DNA of 64,000 bases from Rhizophagus irregularis. Taxonomy: Eukaryota; Glomeromycota; Glomeromycetes; Glomerales; Glomeraceae. Positions 1-11,360 of the stretch are shown here, one piece after another; within the stretch, counting starts at the first letter, position 1, and the number at the start of each line of letters is the position of its first letter. The stretch covers positions 5,890,001 through 5,954,000 of the forward strand of contig NC_089430.1 in the NCBI RefSeq assembly GCF_026210795.1. Direction: 5' to 3'. The position numbers and the translations under genes were made by a program. Below the pieces are notes generated by a model. That model was given only the letters and a program-made list of their open reading frames with translations, searched no databases and was not told where the DNA came from.

Positions 1-321
1 TAAAAAACTTGCTTATAAGTAAACTACTCGAAAATTGAGATTTTTCTATAATTTCCACTGGTATTCACAGGTTATCTAAATGATTTTTTAGAAAAATCAT
101 GGGTATTCACAAATTTTTGATAATCATATTTTTATAGGAGCGCTAGCTGTGATCGCACTAAATTAAAAACAGCAATAAAAGTTATTTTAACATACAAATA
201 GTAAAGAATTTTTTCGAATAATGATATTTTTTAATAAGAATATTAAAATTGTAATCAAAACTAGAAAAACGGAAACAATTATAGTTCCGTCGTAACCGAA
301 GTGGCGCAGTACACGTTCAAT
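1..321. other. AT-rich intergenic DNA at window edge
   Basis: No gene is supported here. The only open frame (minus strand, 187-408) overlaps the left end of the inverted-repeat element that follows and has no splice or family support. Confidence 0.5.
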
Positions 322-562
322 GACTTTCCCAGCGTAACCTGAAAAAAATGTCACGAAAAAATCACGTGACTTTTTTGTCACAACTGTCACACCCCACTGC
401 GTTTCCATTTTCTATAAGTATCTGAGGGACTTAGTTTTTTTCGAGTAGGTAAAAACTTATTCGTCACACCTTATTCGTCACAAGTGCGCCACACTTAATT
501 TCAGTCAAGTTGCGTAATGCCGGCCATTTCATGACATTTTTTTCAGGTTACGCTAGGGAAGT
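322..562. mobile_element. Small inverted-repeat element (MULE-like MITE)
   Basis: The sequence AGCGTAACCTGAAAAAAATG at 331-350 recurs in reverse complement at 535-554, and the similarity continues outward in imperfect form (gactttccc / gggaagt). The same ten bases CACGTTCAAT lie at 312-321 and 563-572, exactly outside the arms, as expected of a target duplication. A 9-10 bp duplication with long inverted ends suits Mutator-like elements. There is no coding capacity, so it would be non-autonomous. The family assignment is inference; the repeats are seen directly. Confidence 0.7.
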
Positions 563-1050
563 CACGTTCAATCATTCGTTACATACTGTAAGTATATTCA
601 GGGGATAGTACGATTTTTTGTGAGATCATGGTAGACCGTCTATTCGTGGTTATACAGTATAAACAACTTAAAATTTAATAATAAACTGTTAAATTAGGCA
701 TGATCTTGAAGTAGCATGCATAATATTTTTTACCCCATATAATAACTATAATTTATTAAAACGACTCTGGAGATAGTCTTCCGCTTCAATTAAAACCATT
801 TAATATTAAAAATTGTCACGATTCATTAAACCACCTATTTAACTGTAATATAGTAAATTTCACAAGCTACGTAGTAAATTTTGATGCTAAGTACTTGTTG
901 GGTACTCAGCTACTCGGATTTCCGGAAAACTGAAAAATAAACAATAAGACCAGGGATAACCGTCCATGTTCGTCATCTTTTGTAAGAGAATTATCAGCAA
1001 AAATTATTCCATTTAATAATTTTTGTTGATTGGTTAAGTCGTATTATCAA
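563..1050. other. Intergenic, no gene seen
   Basis: AT-rich sequence between the small inverted-repeat element and the long-TIR element. I see no open frame with family or splice support. Confidence 0.5.
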
Positions 1051-1140
1051 ACGACCCTAGCATTACCATGGTAGCCGGATCTGTTGCCAGGTTACACATG
1101 ATCTGCGAACATGATCTGGACGATTATTTTTGGTAATTAT
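1051..1140 (+). repeat. Left terminal inverted repeat of the 5-kb element
   Basis: Inverted match to 6031-6115. The outer end is ACGACCC and the inner end reads TTTTTGGTAATTAT. Confidence 0.75.
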
Positions 1141-1269
1141 AAAACTTTTATTGATCTTTTACACCACACAGTCACACACCACCTTTCTTTCTTTTACGAA
1201 ATATTTTTCTAAAAAATTGTTAACATATCATATCAACAACAAAATAAGGTTTGTAAAGGGTGTCTTATA

Positions 1270-3553
1270 CAGTCAAACCTCAATGTACCGATACAGTTGT
1301 TTTGGGGGAATTGTATCGGTATATCATATTATCGGTATATTATAAATTTATATATATTATGTGAAATTTATATCGTCGATCAATTTATTATAAAATTAGA
1401 TATAAAATTCGTATTATTATTATTAAAACGATAGATTTAACCAATATTTATTAGTATTTGTATATTAAGAAACAAAAATATCAGCGTAAATATTACACAA
1501 TTTGAATAAAATGATCCAATGTAGTTTGTTTTAGGCTATTAATATGTGATTTTAAAACTTTATGTCTTAGTTTTCGTAATAAACTTGTTTCATTTGGATC
1601 AATAGAAATATCTAATGAATATTCAAAAAATAAAACAAGATTATCCAAATTATCTAGAGCTTCCGTTTTTGAAATTACCTTTGGAGATTCTTCAATTGGA
1701 TCCGTTTTTGGTTCATCATCATTTGATTTTATTATGGATACAATTTCTTCATCAGTCAGCCCTCCATCAACTTGTAAACGATCATCGATATGAAGGAATT
1801 CTTCCGCATCCATAGGATCATCATATGGAAGTTGGTCGATAAGTTCTTGTAATTCTATTTCATTGTAAGCTTCTTGATCAGCTTGATCTTCATTTTCTTC
1901 GCCTTCATCAATTTCATCTTGTGGAAGAATTCCTGTATGCCTCCAACAGTTAACAATTGTTCGTTGACTTACAAAATCCCAAGCTTCTTTACTAAAATTA
2001 ATGGCATCACAAATATTTATAGGCGTAACTCCTTTGTTTAATTCTTGAGAAATTTCATACGCTTCAATTCTGTTCCTAACGATCAATTTCCGGTACTGTG
2101 CCTAAATAATTAAAAATTAATAATCCTTATATTTATAAGTTAATAATTAAATATCAACTTACCTTAAAAGATTTAATAATTCCTGCATCGCAAGGTTGCA
2201 AATGTGCTGTAGTATTTGGTGGCAGAAAGTGTACAGTCACATTTGTCAATCTCACATTTTCATCAATAACGTGTACAGGAGCGTTATCAACAAGTAATAG
2301 AATTTTGCGATTTTGTAATCGCATTCGTTTATCCAATTTTGTGAGATAATCGTTCCATACAGACACTTGCATCCAGGAAGTTGAGTTCCAATAATATTCT
2401 ACCAGTAAATCTTCTTTTTTTTTTTTATGTAACGCTTGAGGATTTTGATAAGCGTGGATAAAAAGTGGTTTCATTTTTTCTGTACCAGTTGCATTGCACG
2501 TGAAGAGTAGTGTAACTCGTTTTTTGGATTTTTTCTTCCCAGCAAGAGGACCTTGCGCTAACGTTTTTGAAGGTTCAAGATCCCAATACAACCCTAAAAA
2601 TGAAAAAAAAATTATTATGTGCTCAAAATTATTTAAAATATATTCAGCTTACCCGTTTCATCACAATTAAAAACATCGTTTAAATCATAATTTTTAAGAA
2701 TTTCATGCAATTTATTCCTCTCTTCGTCTAATGTTTCCAGAGGTGCACTGTTTGCTTCACCCCACTTAACATGCTCTTTTAAATTATACCGTTTTTTAAA
2801 TTTATCCATCCACCCATTAGAAGCTGAAAACCTAGTAATTTCAAATTGCTGTGCAAAGAATTTAGCTTTTTCGCGCAAGATATCACCATTAATTACAAGA
2901 TTTGCAGAAAGTGCGTTTGTAATCCACAATGAAAGGGCCTCTTCAACTTGGGGAAAATGAACCTGCTTTTCTCTTTGTTTATTTGACTCTTCTGAGTCTG
3001 GATTAATAAAAAGCCACTTATCTTTTTTTTTTAAAATATCGGAAACAGTATTTTGTTTGATATTATATAAGTTGGCAAGTTCTGTTTGGGTAAGTCGTGG
3101 TGTTTTTTGAGAATCTAAACAGAGTTGGTGCTTCTGCGCATGTGTTAAAACAACTCTTTTGTTTGGTTGAGAGGACTCTTTGGTGGATTTTCTTTTTCCT
3201 TGTTGAGACATGATACATGTTTTGTGTAAAACACGAACTATTCGATGGTTTTTTTATTAAAAACATTTTTTAAGAACGAAACATTTGTCACATGTAGAAA
3301 TTTGGGCATTTACATTATGTAAAATAGCCGATAATCTCAATGTAACATGTGGTGTAACCTGATTATCGTTACATTTTTATTATACACAATTATACAGGGA
3401 CAAAGGGTGAATATCAGTACACGTTACATCGCGAATCTATATATGATATCGGTACGGTGAGGTTTTTTTATTAAATATGAAATGGGACAGTGAAAATTTA
3501 TCGATATAGGAAATTATCGGTATATAGGGTATCGGTACATTGAGGTTTGACTG
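1270..3553. mobile_element. pogo/Tigger-type DNA transposon, apparently complete
   Basis: The left end begins CAGTCAAACCTCAATGTACC and the right end is its exact reverse complement finishing at 3553; about 25 terminal bases are identical. Both ends are flanked by TA (1268-1269 and 3554-3555), the target duplication of Tc1/mariner/pogo elements, and CAGTCAAACCTC is the typical start of Tigger elements. Further short TATCGGTATA repeats lie just inside both ends. The element encodes one transposase on the minus strand whose three exons join without lesion. It sits inside the 5-kb long-TIR element. Identical ends and an open gene suggest recent activity. Confidence 0.92.
1493..3211 (-). CDS. pogo/Tigger-like DDE transposase
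   Basis: Cuts and pastes its own transposon. Three exons, 3211-2653, 2593-2163 and 2101-1493, with introns of 59 and 61 bp; the phases fit and give about 532 residues. The N-terminus has the CENP-B-type helix-turn-helix region (LTQTELANLYNIKQNTVSDI) and a second DNA-binding part. The DDE_1 catalytic core follows: first Asp in FNCDETGLYW (restored across intron 1), second in LLLVDNAPVH, third in LQPCDAGIIKSFK, with 32 residues between the second and third Asp, as in the Tigger group. After intron 2 the typical AQYRKLIVRNR continuation appears, then an acidic C-terminal tail. All catalytic residues are present and no stops interrupt, so it may be functional. Confidence 0.93.
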
Positions 3554-4075
3554 TACTAGAGAAGGTTGGGGATTTTTTATTGAAAAAGGAATTATTTTGA
3601 AAAATGTTGCAAACGCTAAAATAATATTACAAGATCACATTCAATAAAAAAAAACAAAGATTCTGACGTGACAATTATTTATGCAGGATATAACAGAAAT
3701 CATATATATTTCCTTAACCTTTTATAGATAATACTAATAAATTTTATGAAGGAAAAAATACTGAACTAAGCATGAGTTTGAATAATTTAATTGTGAAATT
3801 GAGCGTTAAATAGGTAATAGTTATTTTACGGGGAACTGTGGATATCAATGATTTTCACGGTGCAGCCATGAAAATCATGATATTCCAGTGACTCCGTGAA
3901 ATAACTGATTTATCCCACGGTTCCGTCCTTTTCTCCTGTGAGTTTATTTGATAGTTTATTTTGACTATTAGTAATAGTTTATTTTATAGTTTATTTTTAA
4001 CTATTATAAATAGTATTTGTCTAACTATTATTAAACTCTACTGCTTTCTTCTTTATTCCACTTATTCAAACCATA
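3554..4075. other. Non-coding interior of the 5-kb element
   Basis: AT-rich DNA between the nested Tigger element and the recombinase pseudogene. It includes short TTTATAGTTTATTTT-type direct repeats near 3960-4010. No gene is supported. Confidence 0.45.
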
Positions 4076-5334
4076 ATGGTTAAAAAAAATAAAAAAACTT
4101 TACACAAATTCCTCAACCTGCAGTTTCCTTGGATTTAGACAGAGATGACGCACAAGCTAAGGCTTCCTATTATTGTGAGAAAGCAAAAGTAAGAAATACT
4201 GAAAAATCAAGATCACAAAATTTGAAGAATTCCGTGTTTGTGCTAACTATTCAGTCCCTTTAAGTGAACTTGATGATGTTTCTCTGCTTCAGCAACAACT
4301 TGGTGAATACATCTCTACTATGAAAAGAAATGATGGTTGTGAATATAAAGCAACATCAATTAAGCAAGCTGTTGATGCACTTAATAGATACCTTGTTTGC
4401 CATTCACCTATCTTATGAATTAATTTGCATGATAAATATATGTTTCCAGATTTACATAATGTTTTACATGGGAAGATGCATGATCTTCAAGAACATGGCT
4501 TTGGCGAAACATCAGGTTCAGTTGCCATCAATCCTCAGCAAATTCTCCAAATTTTACAGCATCCAAGAATGAATACAAGTAGTCCTGAAGGTCTTTTGTA
4601 TCGTATCTTTTTTCGATTATCAATAATACTTGCTATGCGTGGAGAAGAACATTATGACCTAAAAATTGATCAATTTAAATCAGATGGACATGATGGTTTG
4701 CAATTTTTTCGTTATACATCTAAGAATAATCAACGTGGGCAAGGCCCAAATTATTTCAATACCTGCTGACGATAGTGGACCCTGCACAGATATTAAATAT
4801 TACTTATCTAAACGTCCAGATTTATCTGAGGATAACTTTTATTTGCAACCTAATCCATCTTGGCTAGAAAATGGAATTTGGTATAAAACATCTCACATAG
4901 GAAAAAATAGATTGAATAAATTTATGCAAAACATTGGACGTGAAACTCAAATTGATATTCCTATTGAATTACTTTCTAATCATTCTGGACGTAAAACTGC
5001 TACTCAAGTCTTACAAGATGAAGAAATTCCTGAACAAGCAATTATGCAACTTACTGGGCATAAAAGTGTTCAAGGAGTGCGAGCTTATAAAAAAATTAAT
5101 GAAGAGCAACAACTTAATACTTTAAAGACATTAATTAATATTACTGATGATAAATTATCTTCTAAACAAAATAATTCATCCTCACAAGATAATTCAATTA
5201 ATGATAATGTTGAAATTACAAAATCACGTGTTTCTCTTCAAGAAATTTCTTTGTCTGCAAATTCCTTAGGAAATGAAATACCTATATTTCAAAACTGTAC
5301 CTTTTCAAATGTTTCTTTTTATATACAAAAATAG
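4076..5334 (+). pseudogene. Crypton/ZMYM2-like tyrosine recombinase, degenerate copy
   Basis: Related along its length to the recombinase at 18344-19826. The C-terminal catalytic part is clear: Arg in LAMRGEEHYDLKIDQF, His-x-x-Arg in NHSGRKT, His in LTGHKS and the candidate nucleophile Tyr in VRAYKKINEE; the tail ends FQNCTFSNVSF. The gene is broken. Reading from the ATG at 4076 requires frame changes near 4096 and near 4220, there is an in-frame TGA at 4416-4418, and another frame change near 4740 separates the Arg-containing part from the HxxR/Tyr part. Unlike the second copy it has no visible introns in the catalytic half. The family is the DUF3504-like recombinase domain of Cryptons, also found in animal ZMYM2/QRICH1 proteins. 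Confidence 0.8.
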
Positions 5335-6030
5335 TTTCGATTTTATAATTCTTTATGTATAAATGCAAATAATATAATATCATTTTTATTTTCAATAGTA
5401 TAATAATAAGTTTAACAATAAAAAGTATAATTTATTATGTGATATAAACATGTTGATCAGTTACCATGAAAATATCAGTAAAAAAAGTTACAGAAATTGA
5501 TTAGGAACCGTGGGATAATATTTCTTATATCAGAAGGTGATGGTTACATATGGGTTAGAAAAAGGACACTCTTCTTTTGACATAGCAATATTTCGTATTT
5601 GTAATGCATAAGAACAAACTATTTAGCGTTAATTATATTTACAAATAAAATACATGATCTATTATAGCGAAAGTAAGTAAAATGTAGTATCTTAATAGTT
5701 TATTATAATAAATAATAAAATTAAAAGTACATAAAATAACTTTATCACATTTTTTTCCAATAAAAAAATACATCACGATAAAATAAAATTACCAAAAATA
5801 ATTTAACACAAAAATTTTTTTTAGTTAACAGACAAAAATTTTTCAGGTTTAATTATACTATTTGTTTTATATATTTTTTATTCTAGGGTAGCGTAAATTT
5901 AGTTAATATAAATTTGTATAACTATACTTTCATAGGTAAAATAGCTTTTTTTTAACCAATATTTTTTTATTTTTATTTTAAACATACAGACAGCAACGGG
6001 GCTGCTACAGAACGCTTTTTTAATCAATAA
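5335..6030. other. 3' non-coding part of the 5-kb element
   Basis: Very AT-rich; no gene seen between the recombinase relic and the right inverted repeat. Confidence 0.5.
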
Positions 6031-6115
6031 ATAATTACCGAAAATAATCGTCCGAATCATGTGCGCAGATCATGTGTATCCTGGCAACAATTTTACATGG
6101 TAATGCTAGGGTCGT
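6031..6115 (-). repeat. Right terminal inverted repeat of the 5-kb element
   Basis: Reverse-complement match of 1051-1140. The shared inner block is taattacc(a/g)aaaataatcg; the outer end is GCTAGGGTCGT. Confidence 0.75.
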
Positions 6116-7185
6116 TTTTTATCTATGCAAAGTATCACATGACATTCTACACCAGTTACGTGACTAATAATTCCTTCTAATTCGGTTTGTTATACCTTTT
6201 CCATAGAAGGAATGTTCAAGAAGATCACAGAATATTCTTTTTGGAAACGAAAGAAGTGAAAGTATTTAGAATTTCCATCACAAGTAAGAAATAGTAGTGT
6301 AGATCATATAAGCCGATGATATTTTTAGAATAGTATGTTGGGATCGGACGTTGTTACTGTACAGTATTATTAACTAATGTAAATTGGCATAGATTCCAAT
6401 AGATTCCTGCAAATTCCATTGGAATTTCATTCAGTAGACTGCTTTTGGAACTTTTTTGTACACAGTCAAACCTTAAAAAAAAAGCGTGTATCTTTTTTAT
6501 TGAGTCAGTCATAAGAGGTCTTGTATTAGCGTTTAATAATAAATGATTGTCAGGACATATGTATATATGTGTCTGATTGATATGACCTTTTATAGCTTTC
6601 GGTTAAATTGATGCACAATTGATTAGGCAAATTGGTAAGCCAATAAGCCAAAATGGATTGCTGTAAAATTCCCACATACTGGATGATAAATTTTTTTTTA
6701 ACCACTAATATTTGTTTTACAGTATTTTCATTGTTCATAATGTTACCTGTTCTTTAAATGTCTTAGTAATCTCAATTTGTCGCAACTTCTGTCGCACTAA
6801 AATCGGTATAAACTCATTTTATAAACATAAAAAAAAAAGATAGTTTGATAACATCTGATCTTTTTTTTTTAACATTGTTACAAAATTGAATGGCACAGAT
6901 TAATAATAAATTTCCTGCAGAATCAAATAAAGACGTTACAATAAAAATAATTTTTTTTTATCATTATGCATGATGAAATATCTAATTTACTTTTTTTTAT
7001 CCAATTAAATAAGCTAACTTTATCATTAAAACAATTCTTGGCGTGCATACTTATTATGCTTAATATAAATGGTAAATTTTAATAAAATAAATTTTTATAA
7101 AAATGTCGGTTTTTTATAAAAGGAGCGGTAAAAAAAAAATATTTTTTTCATAAATTTTTATAAATAAAATTTCATTCACGCAATA
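6116..7185. other. Intergenic, with a possible old transposon scrap
   Basis: At 6463-6474 the string CAGTCAAACCT resembles the first 11 bases of the Tigger inverted repeat but has no partner. A 62-residue minus-strand frame at 6550-6738 could be a gene remnant, but I recognise no family. The last 100 bases are the AT-rich leader of the channel gene. Confidence 0.4.
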
Positions 7186-10100
7186 ATGGAAGTTGAAACT
7201 CAAAATAATACATCCCCATCAGAAATGAAAATTGATATTCCTGATAATATAAAAGAACATGAGGAAGAAATTGAAAAAACTCCACCAGAAACGAAGGATG
7301 ATCCTTTTAAAGAACATAGGAAATCAATTGATCGAATTTTTGTTTCTCAATACATGGATACTAGTACTTACAATGAAGAATATGGTTCAGATGATTATGT
7401 TGTTACTTATAGTATTCAAGATAAATCAGTTCTTGGATGGTCAATTAAAGAGAATGGATCACAACCCGATGTTTATTTTAAGATGGATAAAATCAATAAA
7501 ATCGACGAATATATGTTAAACTATTCTGTACTAAGTAAAAAAATCTTGTTATTACGTAATGATATAAATTATTGTAAGTATTTATTTTGACTCAAAATAA
7601 TAGTAATCTAATTTTATGTTTTAATTAATAGTTTATATTCTTAATTGTAGGGTTGATTGATTTAAATAGTGATCGTACTAGTAGTGATCGATTTCTTAAA
7701 CTAAAGCATCAAGTTTCTCAAAATATTGCTTATTATTTTTTTAATATTATTGGATTCCTTCCTAATGGTGATTTAATTCAAGTATTAGTAAAAGATCGCA
7801 AAATTTACAAGTACTGTTTCACAGATAAACCAAAAAATACAGTTCCTTGGGAATATTCTCAAATTAATGATATAAAAAGTCCCCAATGTTTAAATGATAA
7901 AAGTATATTGAGATGTTTTATATATCAAACAAAATTATTTCTATCAGTTTGCGATAATAAAACGTTTCAATTTGATTTATTGACAATGAATTTAGAAAGA
8001 AAATACCATAATTGTCTGGGTCAGAGGTGTCATATAACAGTGAATAAAAATCAAGCGCTATTGGCGGCATGTTCATTTGGTAAAACTTACGTATATTCAA
8101 TGGAAAATGGAATGTTGATTTATGAGAGTGAGTATTACTTTTACAATACATACAGTACATTTTTATATGATAGATTTTCTAATTATAATTTATTCGCAGA
8201 TGAGGATAGTGGGTATGGTTGTGGTGTGCAGTTCATAACTTTGAAAAATACTGAAAGATTATTCATTTATCATGAATATAGTGGTGGTAAACTTGTAGAT
8301 CCCTATCAAGTTTATGATGAAATTGTCATTTCCGATGGTTTTAATGGAGAAAAAAGTGTGATAACTGAATTAAATAGAAAAATTTTCATTGATAATGGTA
8401 ATGTTTGCATCACAAATGGTTTAAATGGAATCGATGAAAATAAATTGGAACAATTATCAAACAAGATCACATATAGAAATAGCAATTATACTTTTTCTAC
8501 CTTTAAAATTATACAAAGCATGCTTAAAGAAATCATTAACCAAGATGAAAATAAAAATGTTGTATCATATAACAACGTGATTGTGTTAAAAGATGATTTT
8601 GAAATTGAAAATATTGGTCTTGGTAAACTTGTTCTTTATAATGAATCCGGTATTAATTATCTGGGAATTGAAAAAGATAATGGACATCGAGAACAATTAT
8701 GTAATGTACTCTCAGCTAAATTATTAAATAACCAGGATTTGGTAGTAATTAATATTAGAGGAATCAGTATTGGTACAATAAACGATGGTACAATAAGCAA
8801 TGAAGAACGATATTTATGGTATAATAATGAATGGAAAGATCTTTATGACAAATTCAGAGAAGATCGTGATATTAATAAACACTTTAAGCCACTTATTGAA
8901 AAAATTTTAAAAAATGAATTTGATGATTCAAAACACTCAATACCATTACCAATATTTATAGGGATAAGTTATATTTATAATGTTATAATTGAGAATGTTA
9001 TAAATGATAATTTAGTATCGCCAAAATTTGGAATTGAAATGTTAAAAATAGCAATTAAAGAAAAACATGAACATGCTATCCGATACATTATTGAATCAAC
9101 TCAAGATTATTCCGAAAATTATATGACTATTATTAGTTTAAACTTAGTAGAATTGTGTGATTATTATCCTGATTTCATAATTAAATATATCTCATCTACT
9201 TCTATTATGTTGTATCCTCATTATTGGGTCACTGAGAATTCAAAAAATACTTCACTTCATTCATACACAGATATTTGCATTAAAGGATCGAATATGGAAA
9301 ATAGCTATTTTAAGCCTATTTTAGCAATATACAAAGGATTAATTCGGTATTTAAGGGTAGAGGAAGAAATCCAAATAGTCAGTTTCATTGTTCCTTTTCT
9401 TCAAATCTATGTATACCGAGATGACTCCAAAAATAATGACCATGAAAACCGTGAAACTGAAAAAGATCATGATATTAAATCAAAAATAATCACAATACTA
9501 AAAAAATTGATCACTGGACTAAAAATAATCATGATGATACCAAATAGTAATAGTATTTGGAATAAATTTTTATATAAACAAAAATCTATTCTATTTTGTA
9601 ATATAGATAGTAATAATTTTTATAATTGGTGGAATTTTGCTGCAATTGTAGATTTTAAATGGAAAACTTTTGGAAAACGTTACTATTATCTGATCTGGTT
9701 ATTTTATACAATTTTTTATATTTGTTATTCATTAGCTTCTACATTAGAACAAAAGTCTATCCCTGATCTTTATTTTAAATTACTTTTTACAATTTCTATT
9801 ATATTTGGCTCTATATTTTTAATTAATGAAATTCGATATTTTCTATGGGATCGTAAAATTTATTTAAATGATATATGGAATTTATTTGGTAAGTAACATT
9901 TATTAATTGCTTTACATTTAAACAAAAATTAACTTGATTTAATCATCAAAATAGATACAGGAGCATATCTTTTACCCATTATAACATCAATTATTTGGCT
10001 TATTAATAAAAGCCCACCACCTTGGCTTACAGCAATATCTATTATATTATTGAGTTTCAAATTTTTATTATTTTTTAGAGTATTTAAATCGTATGGAATT

Positions 10101-11360
10101 TATTTTGCCATAGTAATTGGTGTTGCGGGAAAAGTTTTTCCATTTTTAGTTCTCTTATTTTTTATAGTACTTGGATATGCTCAAGCATTTTTTATTATTC
10201 TAAAATCAAATAGTATTAATGACGATGATCCAAGGAATCTTCCTACAAATTTGTTTAATTGGTTTCCCACTTCACTTTTAGCGGTATATAATCTTCTCAC
10301 TGGTAATAATTTATTTTTATTTATAACTCAGTTTTTTTTCGAAAAAAAAAAACAAATATTTTAATAACTTTTTAATATAATTATAGGTGATTCTGGATCT
10401 TTATCATCATTTACTTATCGTGAAAATCCCACTATGACCATTTTATTGGTTACCTTTACATTTTTCACAGTAATATACCTTATGAATTTATTTATTGGAT
10501 TACTCAATATAGCAATTGATGATTATAATAAAGAAGAAGAATATTTACTTCAAAAAGCACAGGTAAACTTTTTTAAATATTAAATGATTATAATATCAAT
10601 TTTATTTTACTAACTAATACTTTATTTTTAAAGATTATTATGGAGATTGAATTATTTTATATGTTACCATGGCAACGTAAAAAGAAGGAATGGTTTCCAG
10701 ATCAGATGTAAGTATTAATTATATTGCCAATATTAATTTTTTAGTTTTTGTACATTTTATTAACATATTTTAACTATTTTAAGTTATTATGATATACCTC
10801 TTACTGAGGTTCGTAAATTAATAAATGCAATTGATAATAAACTGACTGTGTTTAATTATCCTCCAATTATTGATAAGGAATTGAGAAAGTTGGTAGTACT
10901 TAATAATGATAATAAAAAGCAAGATAATGAGGAAGAACAAAACAATAAACTAGAAAAGAAAATGGATCAACTTACAAAACAAAATGTTAAGCTTAAACAA
11001 CAAATGAGATGTATTATGAAATATATTGATAGTGAGAAAGAACAAGATAGTGACGAAGATAGTGAGAAAGAACAAAATAATAAACTAGAGGAACAAATAG
11101 AACAAACAAAGGAAGAACTTCCAAAACAAAATATCGGACTTAATCAACAAATGGATAAACTTAATCAACAAATGGAAAGTATTATAAAATATATTGGGAT
11201 AGAACAAGATAATAAGGAAGAAAAAAATGATAAACTAGAGAAGCAATTAGAACAAACGAAAGAAGAACTTCCAAAACAAAACGGTGGACTTAAACAACAA
11301 ATGGATAAACTTAATCAACAAATGGAAAATATTATGGAATTATTATTAAAAAGAAACTAG
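7186..11360 (+). CDS. Ion transport domain (TRP/polycystin-like) channel
   Basis: Predicted membrane cation channel. Six exons in phase: 7186-7573, 7651-9888, 9955-10302, 10387-10562, 10634-10707, 10784-11360, giving about 1266 residues. The first ~790 residues are cytosolic and look like a repeat-built propeller or solenoid that I cannot classify. Six hydrophobic segments follow from about residue 800: RYYYLIWLFYTIFYICYSLA (S1), the LYFKLLFTISIIFG region (S2), GAYLLPIITSIIWL (S3), an S4 with few positive charges (LLSFKFLLFFRVFKSYG), a long S5 (VFPFLVLLFFIVLGYAQAFF), a pore-like NWFPTSLLAVYNLLTGDSGS stretch, and S6 (YLMNLFIGLLNIAIDDY). The weakly charged S4 argues against voltage gating. The last ~180 residues form a coiled coil with an internal repeat. 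I chose the start as the first ATG with a good downstream frame. The ligand or ion is unknown. Confidence 0.87.
11080..11340 (+). repeat. Internal repeat encoding the channel's C-terminal coiled coil
   Basis: Two nearly identical blocks, about 11090-11175 and 11240-11325, encode EQTKEELPKQN..LNQQMDKLNQQME. The unit looks recently duplicated because the DNA, not only the protein, is conserved. Confidence 0.75.

Larger units (their letters stand above)
1051..6115. mobile_element. 5-kb element with ~85-bp terminal inverted repeats
   Basis: The left end begins ACGACCCTAGCATTACCATG, and the right end carries its reverse complement ending at 6115. About 85-90 bp at each end (1051-1140 and 6031-6115) match in inverted orientation with a few substitutions and small gaps, including the shared block CGCAGATCATGTGTA. 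Inside are a degenerate tyrosine-recombinase gene (4076-5334) and a complete pogo/Tigger element (1270-3553) that clearly inserted later. Without the nested element the unit would be about 2.8 kb. No clean target duplication is visible: the flanks share only a TTATC block with a one-base offset. Long inverted ends are not expected of Crypton elements, so either another transposon type captured the recombinase or this is an unusual recombinase element. Confidence 0.7.

Noticed and set aside
187-408. 73-residue minus-strand frame with a membrane-like stretch
   Set aside because: It overlaps the arm of an inverted-repeat element, starts at no supported site and matches no family.
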